Both the position numbers and the translations under genes were made by a program. This document shows, piece after piece, positions 10,709 through 22,258 of a DNA stretch of 64,000 nt. This DNA comes from Bostrychus sinensis (Eukaryota; Chordata; Actinopteri; Gobiiformes; Eleotridae), in NCBI GenBank assembly GCA_020698575.1, contig CM036240.1:34300711-34364710 (forward strand), given 5' to 3'. How positions within the stretch are numbered: the stretch's first letter is position 1; the number at the start of each line of letters is the position of its first letter. The notes below the pieces were generated by a model. It made no database searches. It was not told the origin of the DNA and saw nothing but the letters and a program-made list of their open reading frames with translations.

Positions 10709-11084
10709 TTTTAAAATTTGTAATAATAGTTATTTCACCCTTTTGGGCTCCAGCATTTTATGTCTTTTTCTATATGACATAACAGTATAGCATTTATATC
10801 CATTTATCACACTGTCTGAATCCTATGTTCAGAGATAGCCAGTTGTTTTTTTTTTTTTTGTGATCTTTTGGCAGTAAAAACAAGAGCATTCATTTGATTT
10901 GTAAGGGTAAAGGTCTTGTAAATCTCAGAAAACCCAGAATGTCACTTGTGCCCTTTTGGCTCTCAACCCTATACCTCAGTGTTTACAAATGTCATATTAA
11001 ATGTGTAAAGTGCTATTTCAAATTCATTGCACATGGGTTATCAGTAACATGCTTTTTCATATATTAACACTGCACTTGAAGTCA
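10709..11084. other. Intergenic stretch downstream of the minus-strand TAAR
   Basis: AT-rich with a T-run near 10847-10859. It lies 3' of the TAAR gene on the minus strand. No gene or clear repeat. Confidence 0.4.
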
Positions 11085-12122
11085 TCATAGTACATTTGTA
11101 TCTCCTGAACCACTTTGCAAAATCCTAAACGTCACTATCTGCTTCACAGATCTCCTACACCAGGGATACAGGAGCGCAAAGAGTAAGGGGTTAAAACATG
11201 AGTTCAGATACAACAAATTAAACAGGAAGATCTTGAAATAATAGTTTATATTCCCTCTCAGATAGGCCATCATATAGTACGGTGAGTAGCAGAGAAGAAA
11301 GAGAAACACAACAAAACCCAGATTCCGCGCCGCCTTCAGCTCCGATTTCCTGGAGTTCACCACCGGCTGCTGTGTGGTGGCTGCAACCTGAGAACACATG
11401 GCACGGGCCTGAGACACTGCCACAAAGAAAATTCGCAAATATAGTATAATTATGAGCACAAAGGGCCCGCAGAAGGCCACCGCCAGGTCAATGTGAAATG
11501 CAATATAGACAATTCTGTGAAGCATTCCCCTTCGCACATCTTAGAACACCCAGAAATTCGACATTGAAATGGTTATACCCAATAGCGTACAGGACAGAGA
11601 TGATCCAGCAGGTGATCAAGGAGATGCTAACGGATCTCCTGCACATCAGGGTGGGGTAGTGCATGGGGTCACAAATGGCTACGTAGCGGTCTATCGAGAT
11701 AAGGATCATGCCTCCAAGCGATACAGCAATCAGGGTGCAGTAAACGATGACATACACAACACACAGGATGTCACCAACTCGCCAACAAGAGTACGGTAAG
11801 GAACCTTTGACTGGGATCACCACGCAGCACATCAGGAAATCTGAGACGGCCAAGTTGAGGAGGATGAAGTTAGGAGAGGAGTGCAGCTGCCTGAGAAAAT
11901 AAATAAAATTAGTATATGCTTTACAATAAACCTGATGTCAGTGCTTGCGACTTGCCTGAAATGTGAGATAGCGATGATGACCATAAGGTTGAGGATGCCT
12001 GTGCAGAAGGCAAAGGTGAAAAGCACAACCAGATAGATGGTGATGCCCTGATCAGGGATCTGCTTGGTGCAGGACAGATTGCCCAGTTCTGGGTAGCACT
12101 GGTACCACTCCTCACTGCTCAT
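11085..12122 (-). pseudogene. TAAR pseudogene 2 (two exons, double frameshift in loop 2)
   Basis: Exon 1 starts at the ATG at 12122 and encodes a short N-terminus with an NLS glycosylation site, then TM1. A 65-bp intron (11955-11891, or 11951-11887 with the other splice choice) precedes exon 2, which begins QLHS and TM2. TM2 (NLAVSDF), TM3 with Cys3.25 and the DRY motif, TM4, TM5, TM6 and TM7 with NPLLF are all present, down to a stop at 11085. Near 11540-11510 two one-base deletions relative to the paralogue at 36144 shift the frame in extracellular loop 2, so TM5-TM7 are out of frame with TM1-TM4. Position 3.32 is Tyr instead of the usual amine-binding Asp; Asp5.42 is present. It is either a recent pseudogene or carries two sequencing errors. 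Confidence 0.85.
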
Positions 12123-13580
12123 GTTGGAGGAAGGAGATGGGTGGGGGGAAGAAGTGACTTCATCCAGACGCTTTATCTCTCGTCTCCCTCCACCTCCGCC
12201 TGCTCCCAGATGGACACTGGACCTCCCAAGCCACTTGCATCATGAGCCAAAACAACTCCACGACTTAACTTTGGATAGCAGTGATCAAATCAATGACTCA
12301 GCACACTTGAATAACTTTGGTGAAGTTCACTACTTTTTCTATTTTGGGCTGTAAAAAAGTTCCAAAACCAAAAAGAGTGCGCCCATTTTAAAAACAAATC
12401 CATCCCTGATTCTTTGAAGGCCTCAGAAAGCAGCTGCCACTGAATATCTTTAGTACTCTGCATTTTGTGTGGTCAGAGTTTACTCCAGCTCTCATGCCAA
12501 ACATTACTTATCCAAATACTGAATTACAAAACTTCAGTGTGTTTGTTAGTTTCTGAAATTCTATCTTTTTTTTTCATTAAAGCCTGAGCATTTCTTTTGT
12601 TCAAAGTCACAGGCAGGCCTTGTAGCTATAAGAGTTGTGTTTGTAATACTGTGATACTTTGAAATCTCTTTTGCTATTTTATACTGCATATAGTATCCTC
12701 TGCCCCAGCACATGCCTTCACCATGCGTCTCCCAGAGGTTTAATGTGCAGAGCTGCATATCACTGCCAGGATCATGGTTGTGTTGATGGGTTCATGAAGA
12801 GCACATTTAAAGGGGCTAAATTATGCAAATGTACTTTTTTAAGTTTTCTATCTTGTTATAATGTTGTTCCTTCATCAAAAACATAGCTGCAGTTGTGTTT
12901 TGCCTCATTCACACATGTTTCAGTAATCTTCTATTCTTTGGTCGTAAGATTCTTAGAACGAACCTTTGCCTCTCCCACGAACCCCCGCCCACTCCAGGAA
13001 GCACTGACCAATCAACAAGCTCTCTACATCCAGTCTGCTCTCACTCATTTATCCAAAAAACAGTGTACAGCACTGATTCCTCAGATAGTTTTTTTAAATT
13101 TTGTATTAAAATGACATCAGACAAAAAGTTTAATTTGTTTTATTTTTCTATGGTTCTGTTCAAAATAGTGTAACAGCTCTGTACTCTGCTGCCCTCTGCT
13201 GGTCTTTTCATTTGTTTCTTTATGGCAGTCGTAAGGTTATTATTAAAAAAAATGTTTTTTAGTTAAATGATGTTTTTAAAGGTTGTAAAACATGCAATAC
13301 AATTCTAGAGGTGACTAAGATTGGCTTAAAAACAAATAAAAGGATAATATAACCCCTTTAAAGACTGACAGAGCAGGTTAACACAGTCTGTCTCTGTATA
13401 ATGTGCAGCAATAGTCTGAAAATAAAATACATGTAGGTATGTGAACATGTTACAAAGCAGCTGCTTATGTTCAGTTGAACAACAGTATAATAACTTGCTA
13501 TTTTGTGCAGTTAAAAACTAGATTTGTATTATTTGTGTAAATAATGCCAGATGTGCAGGTGTCTATCACCACTCATAAAG
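11189..13580 (-). repeat. Left arm of an inverted duplication containing a TAAR
   Basis: The segment matches 33688-37079 in reverse complement: TAAR exons and intron, upstream leader sequence (12123-12354 with 35933-36143), and about 1.2 kb further upstream. The match ends near 13580/33688. The right arm is longer by a Tc1 insertion (33941-35089). Confidence 0.85.
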
Positions 13581-14225
13581 GTGAGCTGTTACAGAGTATC
13601 AGGGCCGTGCAGAGAGATACTGGGGGGCAGGGGCTCAAGCTTCAAAAAGGGCACACAGATAAAAACTTGTTTCCCAACGTATCATGCAGGAAATAATACA
13701 CAACAATTAGCTCATCTCCAAGCTAAATAGTTGTAAGAGGTCATTTCTTCAGGTTCATGGTAAAAGGAGATGGAAAAACTGGACCTATATTGTGCAGCTC
13801 AGACTGGGCATCTGTACTATTGGCATTTATATAGTGATTTAAAAGTGAGTGGGACCGTATGGCAGGGGGTCTGGGAATTCTCCCCCAGGAACATTTGAAC
13901 AAAACATATGTAGTTTCCTGCATTTTAGAAGAACTTGCTAGAATTTATGATTTTACTGCAACAAAGATTCAGGACATAAAATCGCTTACTATCACTTTAT
14001 AACTAGTTACTACATTTTTAACATGAGCTGTCTAAAAATAGGGACTGGCAGAAAGCATGTTAAATAGGCCACTGCATGTTTTAAATTAAAAAAAGTCACA
14101 ATTTCTACAGCACAGTCTAATGATTACACTAATGAATAAATGCTGGCTTAAAGATATAAGGGAGGATTTTTTTCGACTGCTGAGAAACCAGTGACTGTTT
14201 GTCCTCTTTAGAATAATGCGCATGC
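12123..14225. other. TAAR upstream region and intergenic DNA
   Basis: The part up to about 13580 is shared with the inverted right arm. The rest is AT-rich and single-copy in the window. Open frames at 12121-12354 and 35933-36145 are the same non-coding leader on the strand opposite the TAARs. No gene is seen. Confidence 0.5.
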
Positions 14226-16085
14226 GTCAGGATCTAAGAGCAGACCACAGCAACCTCCCTGAACAAGTTCCAGTAACCATCACAGTGGCAGACATCCAAG
14301 AAAGAGTCTCAGGTATGAAAATGGACAGCACCAGGGCCTGACATGATCCACACCTACTGGCTGAAAAAGCTAACTTCACTCCATGAGCGCCTGGCAGCAC
14401 AAATGAACCAACTGCTAAAGGATGGGACCCACCCAGAATGGCTAACTGAAGGCCGGACAATCCTGATCCAGAAGGATCCTCTGAAGGGAACAGTCCCATC
14501 CAACTATCAGCCAATAACCTGTCTCCCCACCACATGGAAGCTCATGTCAGGCATCATAGCAACAAAGATAAGTGGGCACATGGATCAATACATGAGCACA
14601 GCACAGAAGGCCATCGGTAAAAACACCAGAGGAGCTAAACACCAGCTGCTGGTAGATAGAACAGTCGCTCAGGATTGCAAAGCCAGACACACTAATCTGT
14701 GCATCGCCTGGATTGATTACAAGAAAGCCTATGACTCAATGCCACACACATGGATCATGGAATGCTTGGAGATGTATAACATCAACAGGACTCTAAGAGC
14801 CTTCATTGCAAACTCGATGAGGCAGTGGAAGAACACCCTTGAGGCCAACTGCAAGCCAATTGCACAAGTGTCCATCAAATGTGGGATATACCAAGGAGAT
14901 GCTCTGTCCCTGCTGCTGTTCTGCATAGGTCTGAACCCCCTCAGCCAGATGATCACCAAGACGGGCTATGGGTACTGACTCAGGAACGGGGCCACCATCA
15001 GTCACCTCCTCTACATGGATGATATCAAGCTATATGCCAAGAGCGAGACATTGACTCACTGATCCACACAACCAGAATCTACAGCAATGACATCGGAATG
15101 TCATTTGGACTTGAGAAGTGCGGGCGCATGGTGACAAAGAGAGGGAAGGTAGTCCATACAGTAGGGGTCCCACTCCCAGACTGCAGAATAGCAGACATTG
15201 AGGACAGCTACAAGTACCTTGGAATCCAACAAGCAGATGGCAACCTGGACCAGGCCACAAGAAAAGCAGCCACAGCCAAATACCTCCAACGAGTAAGGCA
15301 GGTCCTAAGGAGTCAGCTCAATGGCAAGAACAAAGTCTGGGCAATCAACAGCTATGCCCTGCCGGTCATCAGATACCCTGCGGGAATAATAAGCTGGCCA
15401 AAGGAAGAGATTCAGACCACAGATGTGAAAACACAGAAGCTCCTGTCCATGCATGGAGGGTTCCACCCCAAATCCAGCACCCTGAGACTGTACACTAAGC
15501 GCAAAGAAGGAGGCAGAGGACTAGTGAGTGTCAGAACCACTGTCCAGGATGAAACATCCAAGGTCCTTGAATACATCAGGAAGATGGCCTCAATGGACAA
15601 AGTGCTCAGTGAATGTCTCAGGCAGTGGAAAACAGAGGACGAGGTGCTGGAGGAACCATCATGGGAGGAAAAGCCCCTACATGGGATGTACCACCGACAG
15701 ATAACTGAAGTGGCTGATATCCAGAAATCCTACCAATGGCTAGAAAGGGCTGGACTGAAGGACAGCACAGAGGCACTGATCATGGCTGCACAGGAGCAGG
15801 CCTTGAGCACCAGAGCAATAGAGGCCCAGAGCTACCAAGTACCAAGGCCTCAAAGAAGAACTTGAGAAGGCCTGGAAAGTGAAGGCAACAGTGGTGCCCG
15901 TGGTCATCGGAGCACTCGGGGCAGTAACCCCCAAACTGGAAGAGTGGCTACAGCAGATCCCAGGAAAAACATCAGACATCTCAGTCCAGAAGAGTGCAGT
16001 CCTAGGAAGAGCAAAGATACTGCGCAGAACCCTCAAGCTCCCAGGACCCGAGCTTGGATGGATGAAACCGCCCGCGGAGGGCGAG
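14226..16085 (+). mobile_element. Decayed non-LTR retrotransposon, R2/R4-like reverse transcriptase
   Basis: Reading frames at 14343-14978 and 15098-15865, plus the segment 15855-16070, together cover reverse transcriptase and the C-terminus. Readable motifs are SNYQPITCLP, the catalytic block IDYKKAYDSMPH, GIYQGDALS, and LLYMDDIKLYA with the YMDD active site. Breaks: a stop between 14343-14978 and the YMDD block, and frame changes near 15060 and 15850. From memory of full-length relatives, a CCHC motif and a restriction-like endonuclease lie between the stretch ending about 15830 and the terminal ATVVPVVIGALGAVTP block. Both are absent, so the copy has an internal deletion that removed the nuclease. 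The 5' end is truncated. The clade is inferred, not proved. Confidence 0.75.
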
Positions 16086-16092
16086 AGGACAA

Positions 16093-16220
<128 letters not shown>

Positions 16221-16225
16221 ACACA

Positions 16226-17560
16226 CACTGCTCAAAAAAATAAAGGGAACACTGAAACAACACAATGTAACTCCAAGTCAATCACACTTCTGTGAAATCA
16301 AACTGTCCACTTAGGAAGCAACACTGATTGACATCAGTTTCACTGCTGTTGTGCAAATGGAACAGACAACAGGTGGAAATTATAGGCAATTAGCAAGACA
16401 CCCCCAATAAAGGAGTGGTTCTGCAGGAGGTGACCACAGACCACTTCTCAGTTCCTATGCTTTCTGGCTGATGTTTTGGTCACTTTTGAATGCTGGCGAT
16501 GCTTTCACTCTGTGGTAGCATGAGACGGAGTCTACAACCCAAACAAGTGGCTCAGGTAGTGCAGCTCATCCAGGATGGCACATCAATGCGAGATGTGACA
16601 AGAAGGTTTGCTGTGTCTGTCAGTGTAGTGTCCAGAGCATGGAGGCACTACCAGGAGACAGGCCAGTACATCAGGAGACGTGGAGGGGGCCGTAGGAGGG
16701 CAACAACTCAGCAGTAGGACCGCTACCTCCTCCTTTGTGCAAGGAGGCACAGGAGGAGCACTGCCAGAGCCCTGCAAAATGACCTCCAGCAGACCACAAA
16801 TGTGCATGTGTCTGCTCAAATGGTCAGAAACAGACACCATGAGGATGGTATAAGGGCCCGACGTCCACAGGTGGGGGTTATGCTTACAGCCCAACACCAT
16901 GCAAAACGTTTGGCATTTGCCAGAGAACACCAAGATTGGCAAATTTGCCACTGGCACCCTGAGCACATGTGACAGACATGACAGAGTCTGGAGACACCGT
17001 GGAGAACGTTCTGCTGCCTGCAACATCCTCCAGCATGACCGGTTTGGCAGTGGGTCAGTAATGGTGTGGGGTGGCATTTCTTTGGGGGCCGCACAGCCCT
17101 CCATGTGCTCGCCATAGGTAGCCTGACTGCCATTAGGTACCGAGATGAGATCCTCAGACCCCTTGTGAGACCATATGCTGGTGCAGTTGGCCCTGGGTTC
17201 CTCCTAAAGCAAAACAATGCTAGACCTCATGTGGCTGGAGTGTGTCAGCAGTTCCTGCAAGACGAAGGCATTGATGCTATGGACTGGCCCGCCCATTCCC
17301 CAGACCTGAATCCAATTGAGCACATCTGGGACATCATGTCTCACTCCATCCACCAATGCCACGTTGCACCACAGACTGTCCAGGAGTTGGTGGATGCTTT
17401 AGTCCAGGTCTGGGAGGAGATCCCCCAGGAGACCATCTGCCACCTCATCAGGAGCATGCCCAGGCGTTGTAGGGAGGTCATACAGGCGGGGAGGCCACAC
17501 ACACTACTGAGCCTCATTTTGACTTGTTTTAAGGACATTACATCAAAGTAATGTTGGATT
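16226..17560 (+). mobile_element. Tc1/mariner transposon, copy A (dead, 3' truncated)
   Basis: It starts with the terminal inverted repeat cactgctcaaaaaaataaag, identical to copy B at 33941. The transposase is spread over several frames: an N-terminal helix-turn-helix (VAQVVQLIQDGTSMRDV...), then the GSVMVWGGIS block, then a C-terminal block with DWPAHSPDLNPIEHIWD. Tc1 transposases need a DDE triad. Relative to copy B, the segment with the first Asp (DESRF) is deleted near 16955. The second Asp is Asn (KQNNARPH, 17208-17229). The Glu in PIEHIW is present. The right end breaks off near 17560 before the 3' repeat. Confidence 0.85.
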
Positions 17561-17712
17561 TAAATGATTTTATAAGGTAGACCGTTGTATAATTGTATTT
17601 GTCTGTCTTTTGTAACTGTTACCGATGTGCCTCTTGGCCAGGTCTCCCTCGAAAAAGAGATTTCATCTCAAGGGATTTCCTGGTAAAATAAAGGTTAAAT
17701 AAAATAAATAAA
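17561..17712 (+). mobile_element. 3' tail of a fish LINE
   Basis: It ends in tcctggtaaaataaaggttaaataaaataaataaaa, a tail common on teleost LINE copies. Only the 3' untranslated part is present. I do not assign a clade. Confidence 0.55.
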
Positions 17713-19040
17713 AAATGTACTATACATTATTTGTATGTTTGTAATACTGTATATTTTCAAATATACAGTATGTTCTTGTGAAGGGCCACAGGAAAAAAAT
17801 AAATACATAAAAAAAAAACTTGACAAAAGAGCACTTGAGGGCCAAATGACAAAAGGTGCTCCATTATTTTACAAGAGCTTCATAAAGTGGGTTGACCCCT
17901 CATCATACATGACATGGATGACATGGATACTCCCTTGGAATATAATTTGAGCACTGCCCCCTGATGGTGATATAGAAAAGTGAGCAAGACACTCTACCCT
18001 CTGGTGTTTAAAAGAGGAATTGTTTTGGACCTGTCAAATCTTACAAATTCAACCTTTTAATCAAATATTAGTTTTACTGATAACAATGGTACAGTTGATT
18101 TATTAATAAACAAAAATATGTTTTACATAATGGCCAAGTTGTTTTTGTTTACATTTTATGTTTTGGTTCTAAAACTGTATTGCCAGTCGTTTAATTAGAA
18201 AAGAGGCCACTGTTTTGATTTAGACTGCAGTACTGTTTTCAAACCAGTATGAGTGCACGTGGTTACAGTACCTTTAACTTGTAATGGCAATAGGAATTTT
18301 TTTTTTTTTTTAGACATGAATTTATCTTTTATCTTATTTTTGCACATGTGAAATAAACAATCCAAGACATTTAGAGAAAAAATACATTTTATTTATAATA
18401 TATTGTATACCACCAACATTCATGAACAGTGGATTGCTATGAATAAGGTTATAGAAATACTCACAAAATACTTTGTTTTATATTATTAATCAATAATTGT
18501 ATTAATAAAACTAATAACCTTTGATCTTTTTCATTAGTATTAATTATATTTTACACAAATTCCATGTGATGATGAAAGTGCTTTTGTATAGACTAATTTT
18601 CCCCATCCACTGGGTTTGGTATCTTTGACTCCCACATGGGCGGTGTATACACAGGGAGAGCCTTTTCTATTGGTGAAAAACAGCTTTTCATTTCAAAAGT
18701 GTAATGCGATATCTATTAACTCTGGAAAATTCAATTTGCATTCATAGCCAAGAGAGAACAACACTAGCAGTGTGTACAATGAAGAGCTACAATTAGAACC
18801 ATGCATTTTGTATTAAGTGTTGATGTTTCGATTGTTAAATAAACCATGTCAGTTTACAGTAGATATACACATAAATCTTTTTTGTACACTGAGGGCTGGG
18901 AACTAAAGGCTCTAAGTAACATTTACAAGAGAAGAAAAAAATGACACAGTACTGACCTTTTGTCAAATTTCAGGTCATAAATGCTAAATATTCAAACACA
19001 CAGATCACAGACCACCACCTCAGGAAATGTTTGGCTTTCC
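17713..19040. other. AT-rich intergenic DNA
   Basis: No gene, RNA or recognisable repeat apart from short T-runs (for example 18298-18312). Confidence 0.45.
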
Positions 19041-19464
19041 AAGTATTATCTTTAATAAACTAAAGGAGCAATACTACATAAGGACATGATATGGACTAAA
19101 ACTGGGACTAAACCAAATCTAAGCCAGGACTAAACAAGGAATAAAACCGGACTAAAGTGGGGCTAATCCAGCAGGAAACCAAATCTAAGCCAGGATTTAA
19201 TCAGGACTAAAATTTACTAATACCATAAATATTCTAGGTCAAAGGCAAGAGTAAACAAGGTGTAAGACAGCACATAACCAAGACTAAATCAGGGCAAATC
19301 TAGAACTAAACCAGGACTAAACTGAACCTAAACAAGGACTAAGCAGTGGTCTTCACATCAAATTTATGAGAGCAGAATTTATTTATCAGAGCAGGACTAA
19401 AACAGCAAAAGACTCCCAAGTATCACCAGTGGAACCTGTACCACTGCTTGAGAACCACTGACTT
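19041..19464. repeat. Dispersed 'ggactaaa' repeat, copy 2
   Basis: The second copy of the repeat at 10331-10708, starting with the same 20 or more bases (aagtattatctttaataaac) and ending in the same gagaaccactg terminus. Confidence 0.7.
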
Positions 19465-19797
19465 AGATTTGTTTTATTTGTAAAATAATAGTTATTTTGC
19501 AGTATGACAATAATGCAGTTACTGTGACAGCCCTAGTGTGATGGTGGGAACTTCAACTGTGATCTATGTGAAAAAGTGGTTGTTACAGTGGTTGTTTGTC
19601 CTACAATACTCTTGAGTGTAAACACTGGTGGAATTGATACATCCAGGTCATCAGTGGGGTTGGCTAACCAAAAATTGTTCTGATGTCACATTCATCCTTG
19701 GGTAACCATTAACTTCAGTCAAGTAGAATGACCTATCAACAAGTGTGAGATCAACACAATATCATGAGTATACAAACTGTCAAACAGTCTAACCCCC
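19465..19797. other. Intergenic stretch, nothing recognised
   Basis: Single-copy within the window. No coding frame or repeat seen. Confidence 0.4.
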
Positions 19798-20457
19798 AAT
19801 TCACACCAAAGCAGCAGCAGTGCGTAACAGTAGTGTCAAGTCAGACGCTTTGCTTTCTGTCTGACAATTCACACCGGGGACATCATACGTGCGTCTTATG
19901 ACCGACTCGCCTCGACGCTACGCTCAAATTAGGATGGAGTTCTATTTTTCCAGCGTCTCTGTGTCGACCGGCAGCGCTACAGCCGGAGAAACACAGGAAA
20001 CAGGCACCAAGAGTCAAAATAAAATGTAAACTTCCGCTACACTTTCAAAATAAAGGTTTTCTAAATGTATGACTGACGTAAACATCACGCATCGCACCAA
20101 GGACTTCAGTGAATGTTGCCCCATGGACGACGAGAAGTTAATTCTTGAGGTGGAGAACTTTAACATACTTTAAGACACAAAAAGATTGTAATTCTACTTC
20201 TAGCACGATAGTAGTACTGTTGTCTGATCGCCAAGTAAGCTCAATAAAAAAAAAGCGTAACGTTACGTACTGTAGATAAAAGTACATTTTATTCAAACAA
20301 AAATTGTTTGGTATAAATCAGTTCGTAATATTTCTGCTTAACCATCATTAGAAGCAAGAATATCCACCAATTATAGGAATGAAGTTGGTAAAACAGGGAG
20401 CAGATCCACAGACGCAGCGCCGGTCCAAACGCAGCTCTGATGCTTTCAGTGTGAATT
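19798..20457. mobile_element. MITE with terminal inverted repeats
   Basis: The left end aattcacaccaaagcagcag is matched in reverse complement by the right end (aattcacactgaaagcatca). It is about 660 bases long, without a transposase. The style resembles PIF/Harbinger MITEs of fish, but the superfamily is a guess. Confidence 0.65.
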
Positions 20458-21113
20458 GACGCTTTTGAAAAGACACACATAAAACGATCTGCTGCTATGA
20501 ATTTGGGGTAATACAGATGAAAGTACTCATTAAAATATATAATGAAAAGTAAATCATGCATTTTATTGATAACATTTCTTCAAATGATAAATATATATTA
20601 AATATTAAATATATTTTGTCATTCTGGTGACAACTTTTTGTAATATTAACATAATGTTTTGAAAAATTTTTAAGATCTAGATGAACAAAACTGCATACCT
20701 CTTCATAATATTTAATACTTTTAAGGCCTTGATTTTGACACAATCAAATTTAACACATTTTTAATGCTTTTAAGACCTTGGGGATACCCTGTAATAATAA
20801 TAATAATAATAATAATAATTATAATAATAATAATAATTAAATAGAATTTTGATATAATCAGCAAGCTCAAAAAGTTAGCATTAGTTGGCATTAGTTGGCT
20901 CTTACTCTGCAGTTCATAGGAAACATCACAAAAGATTTGCTCATTACTTTATATTTTCTACATAATGATAATCATAGAAGGCCCATTTTGAAAACCTGGA
21001 CTGGGGCACCTCCGTACCAAGTTACACCACTGCACTAAAGACTATAATGAATAAATGAAATACGAGTTGTTATAATAAAAGTCCTGTGTGTGATAACTGG
21101 TTGGTTTTGGAGG
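20458..21113. other. Intergenic DNA with a (TAA)n microsatellite
   Basis: (TAA)n lies at 20792-20838. The rest is AT-rich with no gene seen. Confidence 0.6.
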
Positions 21114-22258
21114 ATGGAGTCGGTGGAAGGTGAGCTTTGCTTCTTGCACCTCAACAGCTCATGCAGGAGACCCACGACTCACTCCCAGGCCGACACTGTG
21201 CTCACCACCGTCCTCAACCTGCTGCTCATCATCACCATCTCCCACTTTCAATACCACCAGATCTTATTTAGGGGCATCTTTTAAGAGGACTGTATGTTGT
21301 ACAGGTGCATTGATGTAAAGAAAATAACATTTAATCAAAAAGATCAACTCAACTGACTTGTGTGAGGGTTTTGAGTTACTTCATTTTATCTCACCTCATT
21401 TTCTCAAATTTTCCTTTGGCAGTAAAATCTGGACACTGTGTGCCAAGGAAGAAAAAGAGATTTTTACTCAAACTAAGATTTTGAAATAGGATTTTGACCT
21501 GGTTTAGAGCTGGTTTTGTCTCAGTTTGTTCTGGTTTAAACCTGGTTTTATCACTGTTGTCTCCTGTTTTCTCTCCCTTAATTTAGACCTACATTCATCA
21601 GAATTTTAAGGTAATTTTAGATCTTAAAAGGTACTTGAAAAAGCCTCCACTTTCCAAGGTGGTACTCGGTGAAAGGTTTGAACACCACAGTTTTAAAAGA
21701 ACATGTCTGTCCTCTCATTACAGACAGCTCCACTCCTCCACTAACCTCATCCTCCTCTCTCTGGCTGTGTCGGGCATCTTGGTGGGGATCTTGGTGATAC
21801 CGGTGGAGAGCCTCATGTCCAGAACCTGCTGGGCTTTTGGCGACCTCGTGTGTGGTGTACTATGTTGGTCCTGTCACCTTGGTGACTGCCTTGGTCGGAA
21901 ACATGGCCCTCATTTCAGTGGACCACTACATGGCCATTTGCAACCCTACGTGCTACCAAACCAGACTCTGAAAGTGATCGGAGTTAGTGCCGGCATCTGT
22001 TGGCTCAGATCGCTGCTCTACACAGTTTGTCTCATGTATGAAAACTTGGGCAAACTGGGCAGGGATAAGTCTTGCTATGGTGAATGTGTTATTACTGTTT
22101 CTGGGGAGGCGGACCTGGTTATGGTCTTTATAATCCCAGTTACACTCATCATAGTGTTGTATTTATGAGTCTTTGTGGTAGCTGTCTCTCAAGCCTGAGC
22201 CATGCATTCTCATGTTACAAATCTGCTGGCTTCAGTGAGTGTAACGGCAAGGAAATCT
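21114..22258 (+). pseudogene. TAAR pseudogene 3 (interrupted by Rex3)
   Basis: The ATG at 21114 opens a typical fish TAAR N-terminus (ELCFLHLNSSCRRP) and a partly deleted TM1, ending in ISHF at about 21251. A longer intron (to 21720) precedes an exon that starts with CAGCTCCAC, the QLHS of TM2, after a cattacag acceptor. TM2-TM5 can be followed, but a frameshift in TM3 (21860-21900) destroys the DRY region, and a TGA at 22166-22168 follows TM5. Loop 2 (CYGEC) and TM5 (EADLVMVFIIP, Asp at 5.42) are clear. The reading ends in the third loop at the Lys-Ser of the KSE motif, where Rex3 begins. No TM6/TM7 is found on the far side. Confidence 0.82.

Noticed and set aside
12121..12354. 77-residue frame shared with 35933-36145 as a small gene
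   Set aside because: It is the leader of the duplicated TAAR block read on the opposite strand; the similarity comes from the inverted duplication.
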